Assembly: GCF_027886425.1 (NCBI RefSeq)
Contig: NZ_CP115671.1
Coordinates: 2,046,001-2,110,000 of the forward strand
Reading direction: 5' to 3'
Source: Brevundimonas vesicularis
GTDB taxonomy: Bacteria; Pseudomonadota; Alphaproteobacteria; Caulobacterales; Caulobacteraceae
Length of the DNA stretch: 64,000 nt
The translations under genes and the position numbers were made by a program. Position 1 is the stretch's first letter. Every line of letters begins with the position of its first letter. Below the pieces are notes generated by a model. The model made no database searches, had not been told where the DNA came from, and was given only the letters and a program-made list of their open reading frames with translations. Below, in pieces: positions 62,817-64,000 of this stretch.

Positions 62817-64000
62817 TTAGTGGCTGACCGCCGCCGCCGGTCCTTCCGGAGCCGCGACCGGGGCAGGCAGGGGTTCGGCCGCCTCGTCCCACTCCACCGG
62901 CGTCAGGGTGCCGACAAGCGCCCACTTCAGCGCCTCGTCCGCCGTGGAGATCGGCACGATCTCCAGCGCCGACTTCACATTGTCCGGCACGTCGGCGAGA
63001 TCCTTCTCGTTCTCCTGCGGGATCAGCACCGTCTTGACGCCGGAGCGCAGGGCCGCGAGCAGCTTCTCCTTCAGGCCGCCGATGGCGGTGACCCGGCCGC
63101 GCAGGGTGATCTCGCCGGTCATGGCGATATCCTTGCGGATCGGAATGCCGGTCAATACCGAGACCATGGCCACCGTCATGGCGACGCCGGCGGACGGGCC
63201 GTCCTTGGGCGTGGCGCCATCTGGCACGTGGACGTGGATGTCGGTCTTCTCGAACACCGGCGGCTTGACGCCGAAGGCCAGGGCCCGCGACCGCACATAG
63301 GACGCCGCAGCCGAGATCGACTCCTTCATCACGTCCTTCAGATTGCCGGTCACGGTCATGCGCCCGCGGCCCGGCATCTTGATCGCCTCGATGGTCAGGA
63401 TGTCGCCGCCGAACTCGGTCCAGGCCAGACCGGTGACGATGCCGACCTGATCCTCCTCGTCCGTCTCGCCATAGCGGAACTTCTTCACGCCCGCATAGTC
63501 GGCCAGCTTGGCCTCATCGACCGTGATCGACTTGGCGCCCGTCTTGGCCATCTCGCGCACGGCCTTGCGCGCCAGACCGCCCAGAACGCGCTCCAGCGAA
63601 CGGACGCCGGCCTCGCGGGTGTAATAGCGGATCAGATCGCGGATCGTGTCTTCCGGCACGATCAGTTCGCCATCCTTCAGACCATGGTCCGCCAGTTGCT
63701 TGGGCAGGACGTGGCGCTTGGCAATCTCGACCTTCTCGTCCTCGGTGTAGCCCGAGACCCGGATGATCTCCATCCGGTCCATCAGCGGCTGCGGCATGTT
63801 CAGGCTGTTCGCGGTCGTCACGAACATCACCTGGGACAGGTCGTAGTCCACCTCCAGATAGTGGTCGCCGAAGGTCGAGTTCTGGGCCGGGTCCAGCACC
63901 TCCAGCAGGGCCGACGACGGATCGCCGCGCCAGTCCGATCCCAGCTTGTCGATCTCGTCCAACAGGACGAAGGCGTTGGTGGTCTTGGCCTTCTTCATCG
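62817..64000 (-). CDS. lon: Lon protease, C-terminal part (cut by window edge)
   Basis: ATP-dependent cytoplasmic protease for damaged and regulatory proteins. At least 394 codons are present and the frame runs off the right edge. Visible: the end of the AAA+ module with Walker B region VLLDEIDKLGSDWRGD, sensor-1 FVTTANSLNMPQPL and the sensor-2 Arg in REAGVRSLERVL, then the S16 peptidase domain. The catalytic Ser is in KDGPSAGVAM and Lys in GGLKEKLLAA, both intact. A short Ala/Pro-rich tail closes the protein. The N-terminal substrate-binding domain is outside the window. Confidence 0.97.
   Translation of the reverse strand, partial: MKKAKTTNAFVLLDEIDKLGSDWRGDPSSALLEVLDPAQNSTFGDHYLEVDYDLSQVMFVTTANSLNMPQPLMDRMEIIRVSGYTEDEKVEIAKRHVLPKQLADHGLKDGELIVPEDTIRDLIRYYTREAGVRSLERVLGGLARKAVREMAKTGAKSITVDEAKLADYAGVKKFRYGETDEEDQVGIVTGLAWTEFGGDILTIEAIKMPGRGRMTVTGNLKDVMKESISAAASYVRSRALAFGVKPPVFEKTDIHVHVPDGATPKDGPSAGVAMTVAMVSVLTGIPIRKDIAMTGEITLRGRVTAIGGLKEKLLAALRSGVKTVLIPQENEKDLADVPDNVKSALEIVPISTADEALKWALVGTLTPVEWDEAAEPLPAPVAAPEGPAAAVSH

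Overview
The window reads as chromosomal DNA of a high-GC alphaproteobacterium in the Caulobacteraceae, most likely Brevundimonas or a close relative. This rests on gene order (lexA beside trp genes; dxr-rseP-bamA-ompH-lpxD-fabZ-lpxA-lpxI-lpxB; nuoA-N followed by birA-coaX-rnj-proS-lolCD; lon-hupB-tRNA-Val), on LexA boxes of the alphaproteobacterial GTTC-N7-GTTC type, and on a tiny SidA-like SOS division inhibitor beside dnaE. Genus is inferred from memory of gene order, not from a search. No phage, insertion sequence or CRISPR array is visible; this is mostly core genome.

Layout. 1-4527: end of a periplasmic-type prolyl isomerase gene, then trpE, a small convergent membrane ORF, and trpG-trpD-trpC. 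4560-5344: lexA with two LexA boxes. 5325-7511: comEC on the minus strand, head to head with gltX (7510-8925), then gltA and a terminator. 10351-26222: a long minus-strand block for envelope biogenesis and translation (FUSC protein, lpxB, lpxI, lpxA, fabZ, lpxD, ompH/skp, bamA, rseP, dxr, cdsA, uppS, frr, pyrH, tsf, rpsB). 26450-30854: a DUF4142 lipoprotein gene, dnaE and a 30-codon sidA-like gene under a LexA-box promoter. 30983-31606: exported MsrA. 31621-39814 (minus): lolD, lolC/E, proS, two small conserved genes, an unknown anchored protein, rnj, coaX and birA. 39819-55160 (minus): the complete nuoA-N complex I operon, interrupted by three small accessory ORFs (two lipoproteins, one two-helix membrane protein). 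55366-64000: an AbgT-family transporter, two identical tRNA-Asp genes each followed by a hairpin that swallows its CCA end, a GT4 glycosyltransferase, a large autotransporter, tRNA-Val, hupB and the 3' part of lon.

How the parts work together. The lpx/fabZ/bamA/skp/rseP/dxr/cdsA/uppS/lolCD genes together build lipid A, insert outer membrane proteins, sort lipoproteins and supply isoprenoid and phospholipid precursors. The frr/pyrH/tsf/rpsB genes serve translation and UMP supply. nuoA-N forms respiratory complex I, and gltA feeds it through the TCA cycle. The strongest unlisted signal is the SOS pair: lexA and the 30-aa ORF at 30762-30854 share a promoter plan (TTGACA/C, 17 bp, C/TAGAAC) in which the LexA half-site GAAC forms part of the -10 element. 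The small ORF encodes one hydrophobic helix and is followed on the same strand by the replicative polymerase gene dnaE.
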